A DNA stretch of 64,000 nt from Nyssa sinensis (lineage: Eukaryota > Streptophyta > Magnoliopsida > Cornales > Nyssaceae): contig CM018051.1 in NCBI GenBank assembly GCA_008638375.1, positions 25,084,844 to 25,148,843 on the forward strand, in the 5' to 3' direction. Below the pieces are notes generated by a model, which saw only the letters and a list, made by a program, of their open reading frames with translations, did not search any database and had not been told where the DNA came from. Positions 11,642-21,178 of this stretch are shown in pieces. The first letter of the stretch is position 1, and each line of letters opens with the position of its first letter. Made by a program: the position numbers and the translations under genes.

Positions 11642-11949
11642 CTACAGAAGATTGTCCCAACTACTGCATTTCCCACTAAGTGGCCTGTACTGCATAAATT
11701 CACCAAGACCTCTATTATTCTTACTAACTACTGTAAATGCCTCCGCAACCAAAACCACAAGAAAACAAGATGACAATTGAACTGAAGCATAGCAAATGCT
11801 TTACCCCTATGATGCTCTGGGTGTCCCTTACACCACACAGTATAATTCTCTCTGCTCTTCTCATGCAAAGAACATCCATGTGCCATCAAATCAGAATAAA
11901 ATGAAAATCCCATTTGAACAACCCACATCCCTTGCAAATCAATCCAATG
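11642..11949 (-). pseudogene. Captured DUF716/TMEM45-like C-terminal fragment
   Basis: The minus strand reads LQGMWVVQMGFSFYSDLMA, then HGCSLHEKSRENYTVWCKGH and KAFAMLQFNCHLVFL. After a single frame change near 11770 it continues VVSKNNRGLGEFMQYRPLSG and ends at a TAG at 11642-11644. LQG-W-x-Q-MGFSFY, GC, the CKGH segment and QFNCHL recall the last membrane-spanning portion of plant DUF716 (TMEM45-like) integral membrane proteins of unknown function. It ends about 40 bases before the DUS2-like fragment on the same strand, so two unrelated genes have been joined. The recognition is from memory of the family and is less certain than the DUS2 call. Confidence 0.5.
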
Positions 11950-12960
11950 CCACGGCCCAATCTTGCAAATTTTGATTTCGGGGTTTTGAATTCAAGAATT
12001 GTTGAAAAAAACACAAACAGTGATTGGAACAACCAAAAAAAAATCAAAGTAACGATTTCCAGTCCCGCTTGGATCTTTTTTTCTCCTTCATCGCTCTCCG
12101 TCGCCCACTGAATCCCATTGATGGGTTCACCCCAACTGGCGTTGACTTGTAAGATGGAAACAACCAAAGCAGCCCCTAAAATTCTTGTAATCACCACGCA
12201 TCAACAAGTCTGATTCCTTTGCCGATTCATCCCACCCAAAAGAAAGTTTACCTTCTCTAGACCCTGCGCCGAAAAATCACAACCGCTTCCAATTTCTCGG
12301 CTTTCATCACACGATCCACACTTATCATTAACATCGCCACTGGCAGCAAAGGCCCCGTGTTCGTCACAGTATACTCAACACAAGTTCAGTCGCCACCCAC
12401 GCAAACACAACCTTGCTATCATCTCAAATTGTCAGTGGCACAAGCAATTGAGACCGTCTAGTAGAGAGCCCAAATTCAGATATGAAATTTCCAAATTCAG
12501 TTATAAAAACTTGCCGCTTCAGATCTGAAATCTCCCCGTCATCGTCTCTGTCACTTCTGATCTTACCTTCACCGCCTCATCCCTCTTTCAAACAGCACTG
12601 TAAGAGATTCTAAAGTTCCCTTATTCCTTCAGTTTCTTTTTTTTTTTCTTCTTCTTTCTCTTACTCTCTATACCCACTCGGCTAGATCTTGCTTCACCGC
12701 CTCTGTCCCTCTCTCTCTTTCTCTTCCTTTTCTTTCCTTCTCTCACACTTTGACCCGTAACCCCTCCCCATTCAATGCCCCTTACATCTCTTTCTCTAAT
12801 CCTTTCTCTTTCTTTTTCTTTCTTTTTCCGATTTCCCTTAGCCTTACCTTTCTCTTTGCCCCCTTTTTTTTTAAAAAAAAAAAACCTTTCAGATCCCTTA
12901 GCCACGCCCCTTTCCCTTATCACACTAATTGTATGCCTATCCAATTAATTATATACATAT
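11950..12960. other. Unassigned insert and low-complexity tract in copy 2
   Basis: 11950-12600 is less AT-rich than its surroundings and, on the minus strand, reads like a gene leader or further captured sequence, but I recognise no protein in it. 12615-12900 is a pyrimidine-rich tract (CT/TTC runs) similar to those near the 3' ends of the other copies; the long K/R-rich ORF opposite it (12621-12944) is an artefact of that tract. (TA) repeats follow at 12950-13010. Confidence 0.5.
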
Positions 12961-13310
12961 ATTCACATATATGGTTTATTATATAGATATATATATATAT
13001 ATACACCCTCACATATACATGTATTTACCCATTTCCATATATATTTTTACTTATTTTTATTTCATTATTTAACTTTATTTTCCTTTTATTTTTTTATTTT
13101 TATTCTATTTTATTCTATTTTATTTACTTTACTTTGTTATTTGATTTCAGTATCCGTTCATAGCTTGCTCGGGCATTGCCCAGGGCATTATCCGTACTTC
13201 GAAACCATTGGGTTCCCAAACCATCCATTTTATTCAACATTAAAACTAGAAACCCTAACGGCTCGGGTTTACATGGCTCGATCGATTGAAATTTGGGTCA
13301 GGGTATTACA

Positions 13311-13520
13311 GAAACTAAGGTTCTTGTTGAATCCTGCCATGACAACAACGGTAGCTTTGATGTCATTGGAGTAGAGCGTCATGTGTTTGAAGGGTTCGTA
13401 AAATAATACATCTGTAGAGCTTCTAGTGTCTACGAGAACCCTTTTGATATCAAAATTAGTGATTTTGAGTGAGATGACAAGAGCATCGCTGTGAGGACAA
13501 TGTATTCCAATAAGGTCCAA
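13311..13520 (-). pseudogene. Tat aspartic protease, N-terminal part
   Basis: The minus strand reads CPHSDALVISLKITNFDIKR followed by VLVDTRSSTDVLF. This is the flap-like lead-in and active-site region of a Tat protease, in which DTG has become DTR. The domain is cut at the GAAAC duplication by solo LTR copy 2 and resumes at 9612. The gag C-terminus is upstream. Confidence 0.75.
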
Positions 13521-13559
13521 TTCAAAAAACTAGATCTAAGGTTTTGACTTCATATTTTT

Positions 13560-15275
13560 CTCAATGGCTGAGATTTGGATGATATGGGGCTCTGCCCTTA
13601 CCTCTTGAGCATATCTTTTCCTTGCTCGATTAGACGGCTCTCTATCATTGTATTGTCAGCATGGAGCACGAAAATGACTTAATTATTTTATTGCTACTGG
13701 TCATTCCAAACTTTCCTTTGTTTAGGCCTTTACTCTGGTCTCTTTTAAAGGGGTCTTTCATCGCGAGGGTTCTGTCTCTTGTCCTTTCGGATGAACTCCC
13801 TTAACCGTCCTCTTCTAATAAGATGCTCTATCTCCTACTTTAGAGCTTTGCACCTCAGTCGTGTGTCCCTATTTTTTATGTAAATTGCAATACTTGTTTC
13901 GATTCCTTGAGTTGGGGTGTTTTTTAATGGTTTTGGCCACCTTAGATTTCACAAGTCTGAATTTGTTAGAGTATATGGGTAAGAGAAGCATTCAATGGGG
14001 TATAGGTCCCATACCTTCCAGAGTTAGAGTTGTTTTGGGTTTTGGATGTTGTTTTCTTGTCGAGACTCTTGATCCTCTTCTTATTGGCACTATTATCCCT
14101 CTTCTGAACTTACTCATCCTTCAGAGTTCGTTCTTTACCTTTTTGGAATGGGGCTTTCGTATCTTTGAGATTAATATACTTTGGTGCTCTATCCATGAGT
14201 GTTGTCATATCGATAGGAGGAATCTTGGTTAAGGAATCCTGAAAGTGTCCGGGTCCAAGGCTTGAAGTGAGGGTGGCCACCAGGAAACTTGAACTATAGT
14301 TAGTAATCTCTGTGAGCTGAGTATTGAAATGAGCTATGTACTCTCGAAGTGATTCTCCTTTTACTTGCTTTATATTTAGCAAGAATTCTTGTCATTTTCT
14401 CAACTTCTTGCTTGTTAGGAAGAGGTTAAGAAAAGCCTGTTGAGCTTATAAAAGTTGATGACTGATTTCTAAGAAAGATTATGAAATCATTTAAGGGCAG
14501 TACCCTTTAGGCTGGTTACAAAAGTTTGATACATGAAGGGATCTATAGCCCCGTGTAGAGCTATTATGTGCTGATAATGAGCTAAATGGTCTCCAAGGTC
14601 CTCAGACCCGTCACAGAAAGTGAATTTTAGACCAAAAAATTTCTTGGGTCGTTTTTTTATCATTATGGTAGAGGTGAACGACGTGGAGAACCTACTGAGT
14701 AGTTTACTTAGCTCATCTTGTTTTGGAGGGACATGGAACCCTTTGGTTGAGATCGTCTGATCTTGAGAGTCTGTTATCTCCTTTACCCTTTGAGGGGCTT
14801 TAGATAGGTTTTGTTATACAATCGATACTCGTTTTTGGTCTTGTCCCGCATTTCCAGGCTTTGGATTCACAAGAAGAATTTGTCTAGTAGCAGTAGAAGG
14901 GTTCTGCTCTCCCAAGGCTGGCGGATCAGGGACCTCAAGAGGCTGAAATCCTTGTTGTATTGGATTATCTCCATAGACCGCTGGGATTTGTATTCTCGTT
15001 CTAATCTGGTAATGGACGGTAGGATGGAACGCCAGTACTCTAATCTGGTAATGGACGGTAGGATGGAACGCCGGTACTCCTCTTCTTATAATTGTCGATG
15101 ATTGGGGATCGATCTCGATATGGACTGTACCATGGTGGTGTACTAGTTGCACGTTAGACAACTCCTCATTGTGGGATCCTCCATCTGTGGTGGTGGTAGG
15201 AGGCTTAGGTCCTTGGTGAACAGCGTCAGCAGGAAGAGGAAGATTGTCCCGTTGGTTCTGAGCCAGCGAGGCCAA
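13560..15275 (-). pseudogene. Tat gag, broken
   Basis: A candidate start is ATG at 15275, giving MASLAQNQRDNLPLPADAVH and a proline-rich N-terminus. The capsid-like retrotransposon gag domain is at 14382-14110 with IKQVKGESLREYIAHFN. Further along (about 13903-13850) a degenerate cysteine/histidine motif reads KYCNLHKK, a stop, then GHTTE, matching the YCxxHxxxGH...C region of Tat gags. Numerous stops and frameshifts occur. A 39-bp in-frame tandem duplication (15002-15079) repeats the 13-residue unit containing AFHPTVHYQIR. The gag sits between the PBS and protease as expected. Confidence 0.72.
15002..15079. repeat. 39-bp tandem duplication in Tat gag
   Basis: Two adjacent copies of a 39-bp unit beginning TAATCTGGTAATGGACGG, differing at one or two bases. 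The length is a codon multiple, so the minus-strand frame is kept (13 residues repeated). Confidence 0.85.
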
Positions 15276-15504
15276 AGCCTACGACAAAGTCGTGAGTTGT
15301 TCTTACATCTGATCGGATTAACGTTGAATCCAATCAAGTTGTTGTTGCAAATAGACTGGTGTCTATCCCATTCCTTTTCCAACAAGAGGTTGATTCTGAG
15401 GGTTTTGAGAGTTCTTTCTAGGACGAAACTTTGGGAGTCATTGGTTCTTTGAAGAAAAAGACAATAGGATTTTCATTGAAGAAAAATAATGAGAACGATT
15501 GTCG

Positions 15505-15528
15505 TTCCCACAGACGACGCTAAACTGA
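15505..15528 (-). other. Tat primer binding site
   Basis: On the minus strand the LTR end (..GCAACA) is followed within a few bases by TAGCGTCGTCTGTGGGAA. This is a slightly mutated form of the GGCGCCGTCTGTGGGAA-type binding site used by several plant Tat elements. The tRNA identity is not assigned. Confidence 0.6.
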
Positions 15529-15966
15529 TGTTGCTTTTTTCTGGTCGGAAGACTTCTCATCCTTTGCTACTTGTCAAGAACTTGAGATCAAAGGATCACT
15601 AGGGAAGGCTTCAGTGGTAACTGCTCTGATGATAAAATTAGTAACGAAATCAAAATAGTAATTCAATAGAAGAATTGAACATAAATTGAAAGCGTATCTT
15701 AGAGTCTTATTTATAGGTTGTAGATACCCTAAGTTAAGTAGGATTATGAGTCGTGAGAATAAGAATTTGAAAATATGTTGAAGATAGTAATTGTCATATT
15801 GAACTTTATTTCCTTATTCTGAGGTTGGTAAGATATGGAAGGGGGTGACAGGTTCTAAACCCATTACTTCTAAACCCTCCGTGCCTGGTTGACCTAGATA
15901 AAATAACCTTCTCATAATCCGCACCCTAAAGAGCTCGCTATAAACACGTGTCATGCCCATGATACA
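15529..15966 (-). repeat. Candidate 5' LTR of the Tat element
   Basis: The PBS-proximal border is clear at 15529 (TGTTGC on plus, the end of the LTR on minus). A TATA box reads TATAAATA on minus at 15715-15708. The outer border is a guess: GATACA at 15961-15966 would give an LTR start TGTATC. No second LTR is in the window to confirm the length. Confidence 0.4.
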
Positions 15967-17312
15967 ATTTTCAAATTATGGTATATCAATATGCATAAGT
16001 GAAAACTGGAGAAAGTTTGACGCCTCTCAACAAAAGTGACAATGGTTGTAAAAGGGCATTTTCAAAGTTAGAATTATGCTCTACTATGGGTATGGTGCAA
16101 GTAAAAAATGAGTACTTGTATTTTCAGATAGATTGAGAAATGTATATCAATTTTAGTTGATACTTTGATCGGGTGTGTTTTAAGCAATTGAATGAAAATT
16201 CTTAAAACAAAAATCTATAAAGTAATGCTTTTGCAATGTTATAATTTATCTTTTTGACAAGCATACAACCCAAAAGACAATCACACAACCCATTTGATTC
16301 CATTCTAAGAGGCCCCGTGACCCGTCATGATTCCAAATCTTGAATAAAATAGGGTTTGAGATGTGACACCCGTCTTCTAGTATGACCCTTGATACAAATC
16401 ATGTCGTTTTTCCTTACCAATAATTTACTGATCATCGTTGTATATGATCATGCTACTTTAATCAAATTTTCTTCTTTTATCTCATTGTTGTACATGATCA
16501 TATCACTTTAAACAATTTTTCTTCTTCTATGTCCTGTAAGTACTACTGTTCATTTTTAATCTTATTTTGTCTTATCTTATTACACATTCATTTTAACATC
16601 TTAAATTCAGCAACACATAATTTATTAACATATTTCTTAACTACCCAATATTTTTTATATATCATCGGTCTAATAATTGTTTTTGATAAAATTTACCTTT
16701 TAATTTTAAATGTGTATATCGATCACACAAATGCTAGACACACTTTTCTACTCAACCTATGATTCTTTAATTCTTTAAATAACCACACAAAAAAAAACAT
16801 AATAAATTTTGAAAATTTCCCAATGCACTTAAATTATGAAAGGGTTGTACAAAACACAACATTTTTTTAAATTTTTCCTAATGTTATTAAATTACAAATG
16901 AGTTGATGGGTTAGACTCAGTGTGCATCCTAATAAATCAATGTTGACTTCGGATTTGAAGTTACGGATGCAACTTAATTTGATTAACCTGAGCATTGTTA
17001 GCTCTACTTGCAATTTCATGAGTAATAAGAAGCAAGACAAAAATAAGAGTATGGGCATTGCAAACCTTAAGACAAAGAATGATAGGCACACATGCATAAG
17101 AACAGGTAATTCACCATGAAAAAAAAAATTGTTCTAAAAGATAATTACATTAAAAGAAGAACTTCTTTCCCCATAGGCACACAATTTGAAAAAAAAAAAA
17201 AAAAAATCCAGGCTGGTAAACTCCCACTAATACTATACCAAACAATTTGCTGTGTTGAATTACAGGAGCGGAGTTATGGTCCCAAAGCAAAAAAAAGCTA
17301 GCCATGTTCTTA
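15967..17312. other. Intergenic, no gene seen
   Basis: AT-rich spacer between the Tat element and the 3' end of the RING gene. The short ORFs here lack codon structure or motifs. A 16-A run lies near 17191-17206. Confidence 0.5.
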
Positions 17313-18194
17313 CTATTCAAATGGCCATCCAGAATACTTATTATCTTGGTTTGTTGTAGCTGAGCTGCTTTCAGCTGTTTCGTTACGGTGCGAAGAGGAA
17401 TCAGATGAAATCAACGGCCACAAGAAAGACCATGGATTCTGATTCTCACTGATGATCTCCCTTGCACTGGCAATACTACTCGTATAGTTGCTGCTTATAC
17501 GTTGAGGAATTGGGGTTTGATTCCCACGACCATCACCTGATACCAGTTCCTGGCGACAAAGAGGGCATGAATTGTGTTGAAGTAGCCATGGGACAATACA
17601 ATCTGAGTGATATATGTGGTTGCATGGCATTTTCCTTGCTCGTGACCCCAACACAAATTTCTCTTTACAAACAGGGCAGTCTGATTCAGAACGAATATGC
17701 CTTTGTGAAATCTTAATTGTTGGCATTGCATCGATGGATGATTCGGGTGCCGGGGGAGGGGGCCGTCGATCATTACGATCAGCCAACTGTTCAACAAATT
17801 CTTCTAGTCGAGGACCCTCAGCCTCAAAATAATCACCACCATTTTCTCGCCTAAACCCAAGAACCTGGTTGAAAAACTCTTCGAGCCCACCATTCTCGGG
17901 CATTCTAAAACGCAAAATCGACCAGGGATCAATTCCACCATGCTCAGATCTCCCTCTACCATCAAAATTTGTGCTCCTTCCCGACATTTGCTGTCTTACA
18001 AAATTAGAGAAAGCATCCATAAACCCGCTACTCTGCTCACGGTTTTCAAAATCTAGAGGACGGCTCATGCTTAACATATCATCAATATCTCGAACAAATC
18101 CGCCACGACAATTGGCGCAAACTGCATTTCGTCGTCCAAGTTTAACTGGTTGCCTACAACTGTAACACCAATGGGTGCTTCTGCCACCCGACAT
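17313..18194 (-). CDS. RING-H2 E3 ubiquitin ligase, RHC1A/RZF-like, 293 aa
   Basis: An intact uninterrupted ORF starts MSGGRSTHWCYSCRQPVKL and ends WPFE. The N-terminus is a zinc ribbon with C10, C13, C26 and C29 (WCYSC ... AVCANCRGGFV). The middle (residues 45-170) is G/R/E-rich and contains LEEFVEQLADRN. A C3H2C3 RING-H2 domain occupies residues 173-213: C173, C176, C191, H193, H196, C199, C210, C213, with CNHIYHSDCIVPWL and W203 contacting E2 in this class. The C-terminus is serine-rich. Zinc ribbon plus RING-H2 is the plant RHC1A/RZF/BCA2-type architecture of cytosolic or nuclear ligases that pass ubiquitin from E2 to a substrate; the substrate is unknown. No membrane segment or signal peptide. 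Length is near the usual 300-330. It is one of only two host genes here, lies between transposons, and appears functional. Confidence 0.93.
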   Translation of the reverse strand: MSGGRSTHWCYSCRQPVKLGRRNAVCANCRGGFVRDIDDMLSMSRPLDFENREQSSGFMDAFSNFVRQQMSGRSTNFDGRGRSEHGGIDPWSILRFRMPENGGLEEFFNQVLGFRRENGGDYFEAEGPRLEEFVEQLADRNDRRPPPPAPESSIDAMPTIKISQRHIRSESDCPVCKEKFVLGSRARKMPCNHIYHSDCIVPWLLQHNSCPLCRQELVSGDGRGNQTPIPQRISSNYTSSIASAREIISENQNPWSFLWPLISSDSSSHRNETAESSSATTNQDNKYSGWPFE

Positions 18195-19775
18195 AACTCC
18201 TCACTCTTTCTGTCTCGTCCCTCCAACTCCTTCCCTTCAATAACTATCTCAACATAAATGGCTAACCATTCACAAAAATAAACAACAATCCATTTACATA
18301 CTATTTAAAACCAAAATTATTGAAAAAAAGCCATATCATATCAGACAAAATCCGAACCCATTAATTCCATATGCAAAATCAACGTATTCTGAATTAAGTA
18401 CTATACTAACTTACCAAGAAAACCTACTGAGTCATGTGCCAAAAAAGAACACCACGATCATGCAATCCGAAAGCCACCATAAGAATTAAGTAAGTGTCCG
18501 TTTGGTGGTAATGTTTCTTTAAAGTATTTTTTTAATAAGTAAAAAAATATTCTTTATAAATTTTACTTTTTGATTAAAAGAATTAAAAAATGTCTGAGAA
18601 CTATTTTCTCTCCCGGTGAATTATTATTATTTTTTTTTGTGGTAAACCGAAGTTACCCTTTCCTCACCTTTATCTGATGTGTATGTTTGTTAACTTATGA
18701 AAAGAAAAAAAAAAAACTATTTTCTTAAATATATATATATATATATATTTATATACTAGCAAGATATTTTAGTGGTAGTGGTGATTTAAATCGTATTCAA
18801 GTCTAATTTAGGTTTTAAAACAATTAATTCGAATCTAAATATTAATTTTAATTTTTATACTTTATTCATGATTTCTTTAATAAATTATTTTTTTATATTT
18901 TAATTTATATATTAAAAACTCTAATAATTTTTCTCAATTTCATCTTCTAAAAGAAACAAAAAAAACATTAAGATAGTTCCTTCAACAAAATCTAATTTTA
19001 AAAAAATGTTAAGAGTCAATAAATTTTTAAAATTATAAAAATATAAATATTAATTTATGTAACGAGTTTTTATTAATCTAATAATAGATAATTAAATTAT
19101 AAAAATTATAATATATAAAATATTAATCTTATATTCGGATTGGGTCGAGTTTTTAAAGTTTTAACCTAACTTTAATCCTAATTTAAATTAAGATTAAATT
19201 CTTTGCCCAAAGCATGAAAAGTTAAAACTCACGCTTTAAAAAATTCGAGCTGAAATTGAATCGATTTGATTTGGATTGCCCGCCCAAGTTTCACCCCTGC
19301 CCTTTGCTCACACACCAACACAAACACAAAATCCGGGGTTATCAATTGATTCATATAAAACTAGAAACAGTTTCTAATACAATATTCAACTAATGGATTG
19401 CTTGGTTGCTGAGAAAATGGGGAAAAGAAAAGAAAATTATATTTTGCATTGTATAAAAATTTGGCAGAGTTAGGACGATGATTTCATGATTATATTATAC
19501 AGAATTGAAATTCTTTTTAAGTTAACTTTTCTCAATTTCTCTTGAACCAAACAGAAAGTTAGAGCTAATGCTTCATTTTCTTCTTTTGGGTAACTAAAAA
19601 TGCATCAGATTCGTAATAACAGAAGTATAGTACATGTATATAAAAAAACTAAAGATCAGGATTAGAACAAAATATAATACAATCGAACATATATATATAT
19701 ATATATATATGTAACAAATTCAGAAAATGGGATACTAAGAAGTGGATAATTTGAAATATAATCTACAGGTTGTAC
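18195..19775 (-). other. Likely 5' UTR remainder and leader intron of the RING gene
   Basis: No coding sequence. The 3' part (18195-18245) reads on minus as a purine-rich leader directly before the ATG. A large leader intron would run from the GT at 19775 down to an acceptor near 18230-18245 (candidates end GATAG or TGAAG). The sequence is very AT-rich with (TA) tracts at about 18730-18750 and 19690-19710 and what look like old MITE remnants around 18490-18620 and 19130-19300. Leader introns are common in this gene family. The exact splice sites are inference. Confidence 0.4.
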
Positions 19776-19860
19776 CTTTGAGAGATAGTAACTGGAAAGT
19801 GTAGATCCAATTACAATGACTAGGGGGGAGAGAGGAGAGAGGTAAAACCCTAGAGTGAAG
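19776..19860 (-). other. Possible 5' leader exon of the RING gene
   Basis: The minus strand reads ACTCTAGGGTTTTACC, then CTCTCTCC-type pyrimidine repeats, then CTATCTCTCAAAG followed by GTACAACC, a fair splice donor. The CTAGGGTTTT and CT-repeat composition is typical of plant leader exons. It lies 1.6 kb upstream of the RING start codon. No cDNA evidence is available. Confidence 0.4.
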
Positions 19861-20579
19861 TCGAAGACTTAAAGTGTTGAACGATAACCTCAGTCGCATT
19901 GGCAATGCCTAAAATACAGGCTGGCTCTGTCTCTCCGAGTGTTGGATACTTGGATCTTTGGGCTGTTCATGCTGATATTATGAGTTAATGACAATTTTTG
20001 TTGTATTAAAACTTTTTATAAAATAATAATAATTTATTAATTTTTTGGAAAAAATTGGCGAAATTATTTTCAGAAGGTTTTAAAAGCTTTTTGGGAAACT
20101 CTTTATGAGATTGTCATTATTTTTTGTATTCCTTTATCATAAACCTATTTTATTTTCAACCATAAAACAGAATTATTCCTCTTTACTAACATTAATATTT
20201 TACTATGCCATATTAATTTCCCAATATTTATATAGATTTTATCTCTTTTATTAATTTTTTTATTTCATTATATATTACTTCTTATTTTCCATAATATATT
20301 TGGACTTAATTTCACATTTATATATCCGTCATTTCCAGATTTTGTTTTCATTATTGGCATTATATTTTAAACAACATGTATATATGTATTTATATGTGTG
20401 CACGCAATCGCGACATTCAAATGTGTACTAATATTAGGCATGTAAAGTCGAAGATAAATTTTACTTTTATATATGTATTTATGTGTACTTGTGTGTGTGC
20501 ATGTATATATATATATATATATATACACACACATATATACAGTAGCATGTGCAAAAATTTTAGTTAAGAGATTCAAATT

Positions 20580-20724
20580 ATTAGTCTTAAAATTTAGAAA
20601 TTTATATGAATATATAAAAAATTTTGAGAGATAAAGTCCTATTTCATTAAAAAAATTTCTAACAAGATTAATAATAAAAATATATAATATTTATATTTTT
20701 GAGAGAGTTAAATTGCAAATATTG

Positions 20725-20772
<48 letters not shown>

Positions 20773-20850
20773 AAGAGGCCAAGTCTTATTTCATTAAATA
20801 AATTTAATAAAATTAGAAGTAAAAAAAATATAATATCCAGAATTTTGGAG
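20580..20850. repeat. Dispersed AT-rich repeat, copy 1
   Basis: The core phrases ATTTCTAACAAGATTAATAA, AAAAATATATAATAT and TTTTGAGAGAGTTAAATTGC recur in similar order at 38640-38900 and again within this stretch around 20775-20850. Family unknown; there are no clear termini. Confidence 0.45.
20726..20768. repeat. Compound microsatellite (TA)n(TG)n
   Basis: About 15 bases of alternating AT followed by 28 bases of alternating GT. Confidence 0.95.
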
Positions 20851-20965
20851 GCATCCACCACTCTATATATAAAACATGATATGTTATTGAGAGAAAATAA
20901 AATAACGCATGTAATTATCCTCGTGGAAAAAAATAAAAGATTACAAAGTTATAAAGACATTATTT

Positions 20966-21178
20966 GGTTTCACAGTAGGTAGGAGGAATATCTTCTTATA
21001 CACATACGTGTCTTAATAACAATTTATTATATATGCAATGTATATGTATTTTTTAAATTTATTTAATTTTTATTTTTTAATTAAAACTAAATAATCATAT
21101 AATATACATATAATTGCATTTGTAACATATTAAAATTGTGATAGGTACATAAATAATTATTCTACTTAATGCAAAACC
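20966..21178. mobile_element. Degraded MITE, sister of 26291-26517
   Basis: The left end GGTTTCACAGTAGGTAGGAG and the right end ..TCTACTTAATGCAAAACC are imperfect inverted repeats. The left arm continues GGAATATCTTCTTATACAC then ATACGTGTC, parallel to GGAATCTCCTCCTATTTATA then TACGTGACAC in the copy at 26291. Its interior AACTAAATAATCATAT is the reverse complement of the other copy's TATGACTATTTAGTT, so the interior is in the opposite orientation. Both copies are preceded by TTATTT. No coding capacity. Confidence 0.6.

Larger units (their letters stand above)
9613..13310 (+). mobile_element. Solo LTR, copy 2, carrying captured host-gene fragments
   Basis: It starts TGTCACGACCCGAAACCC at 9613 and ends GGGTATTACA at 13310. 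It is flanked by a perfect 5-bp target duplication GAAAC (9608-9612 and 13311-13315), which proves the boundaries. The first 1.6 kb and the last 0.7 kb resemble copy 1, including the shared GAGTACAAGTTTTGGCAG at about 10672. Three subrepeat copies occur at about 10894, 11038 and 11166. From about 11220 to 12600 the sequence is unlike the other family members and contains gene-like fragments on the minus strand (see entries at 11343 and 11642). It is inserted in the Tat protease. No internal retrotransposon genes are present. Confidence 0.9.
1..15966 (-). mobile_element. Decayed Ty3/gypsy Tat-type retrotransposon, minus strand
   Basis: Read from high to low coordinates the minus strand shows a candidate LTR, a primer binding site, gag, protease, reverse transcriptase, RNase H and integrase, in that gypsy order. 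Beyond the integrase C-terminus come a 63-bp tandem array and an ORF on the opposite strand. Tat/Ogre/Retand elements are known for tandem repeats in the 3' UTR and for extra antisense ORFs between pol and the 3' LTR, which is why I choose this lineage. No second LTR is visible, so the 3' end probably lies left of the window. Two solo LTRs (990-4904, 9613-13310) interrupt it. Every domain has stops or frameshifts, so it is non-autonomous today. The right end at 15966 is only a candidate. Confidence 0.72.

Noticed and set aside
11886..12197. 103-codon minus-strand ORF overlapping the captured fragment
   Set aside because: Different frame from the DUF716-like sequence and no recognisable domain; may be leader or intron of the parental gene.
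12621..12944. 107-codon K/R/E-rich ORF
   Set aside because: Translation of the opposite strand of a CT/TTC-rich low-complexity tract.
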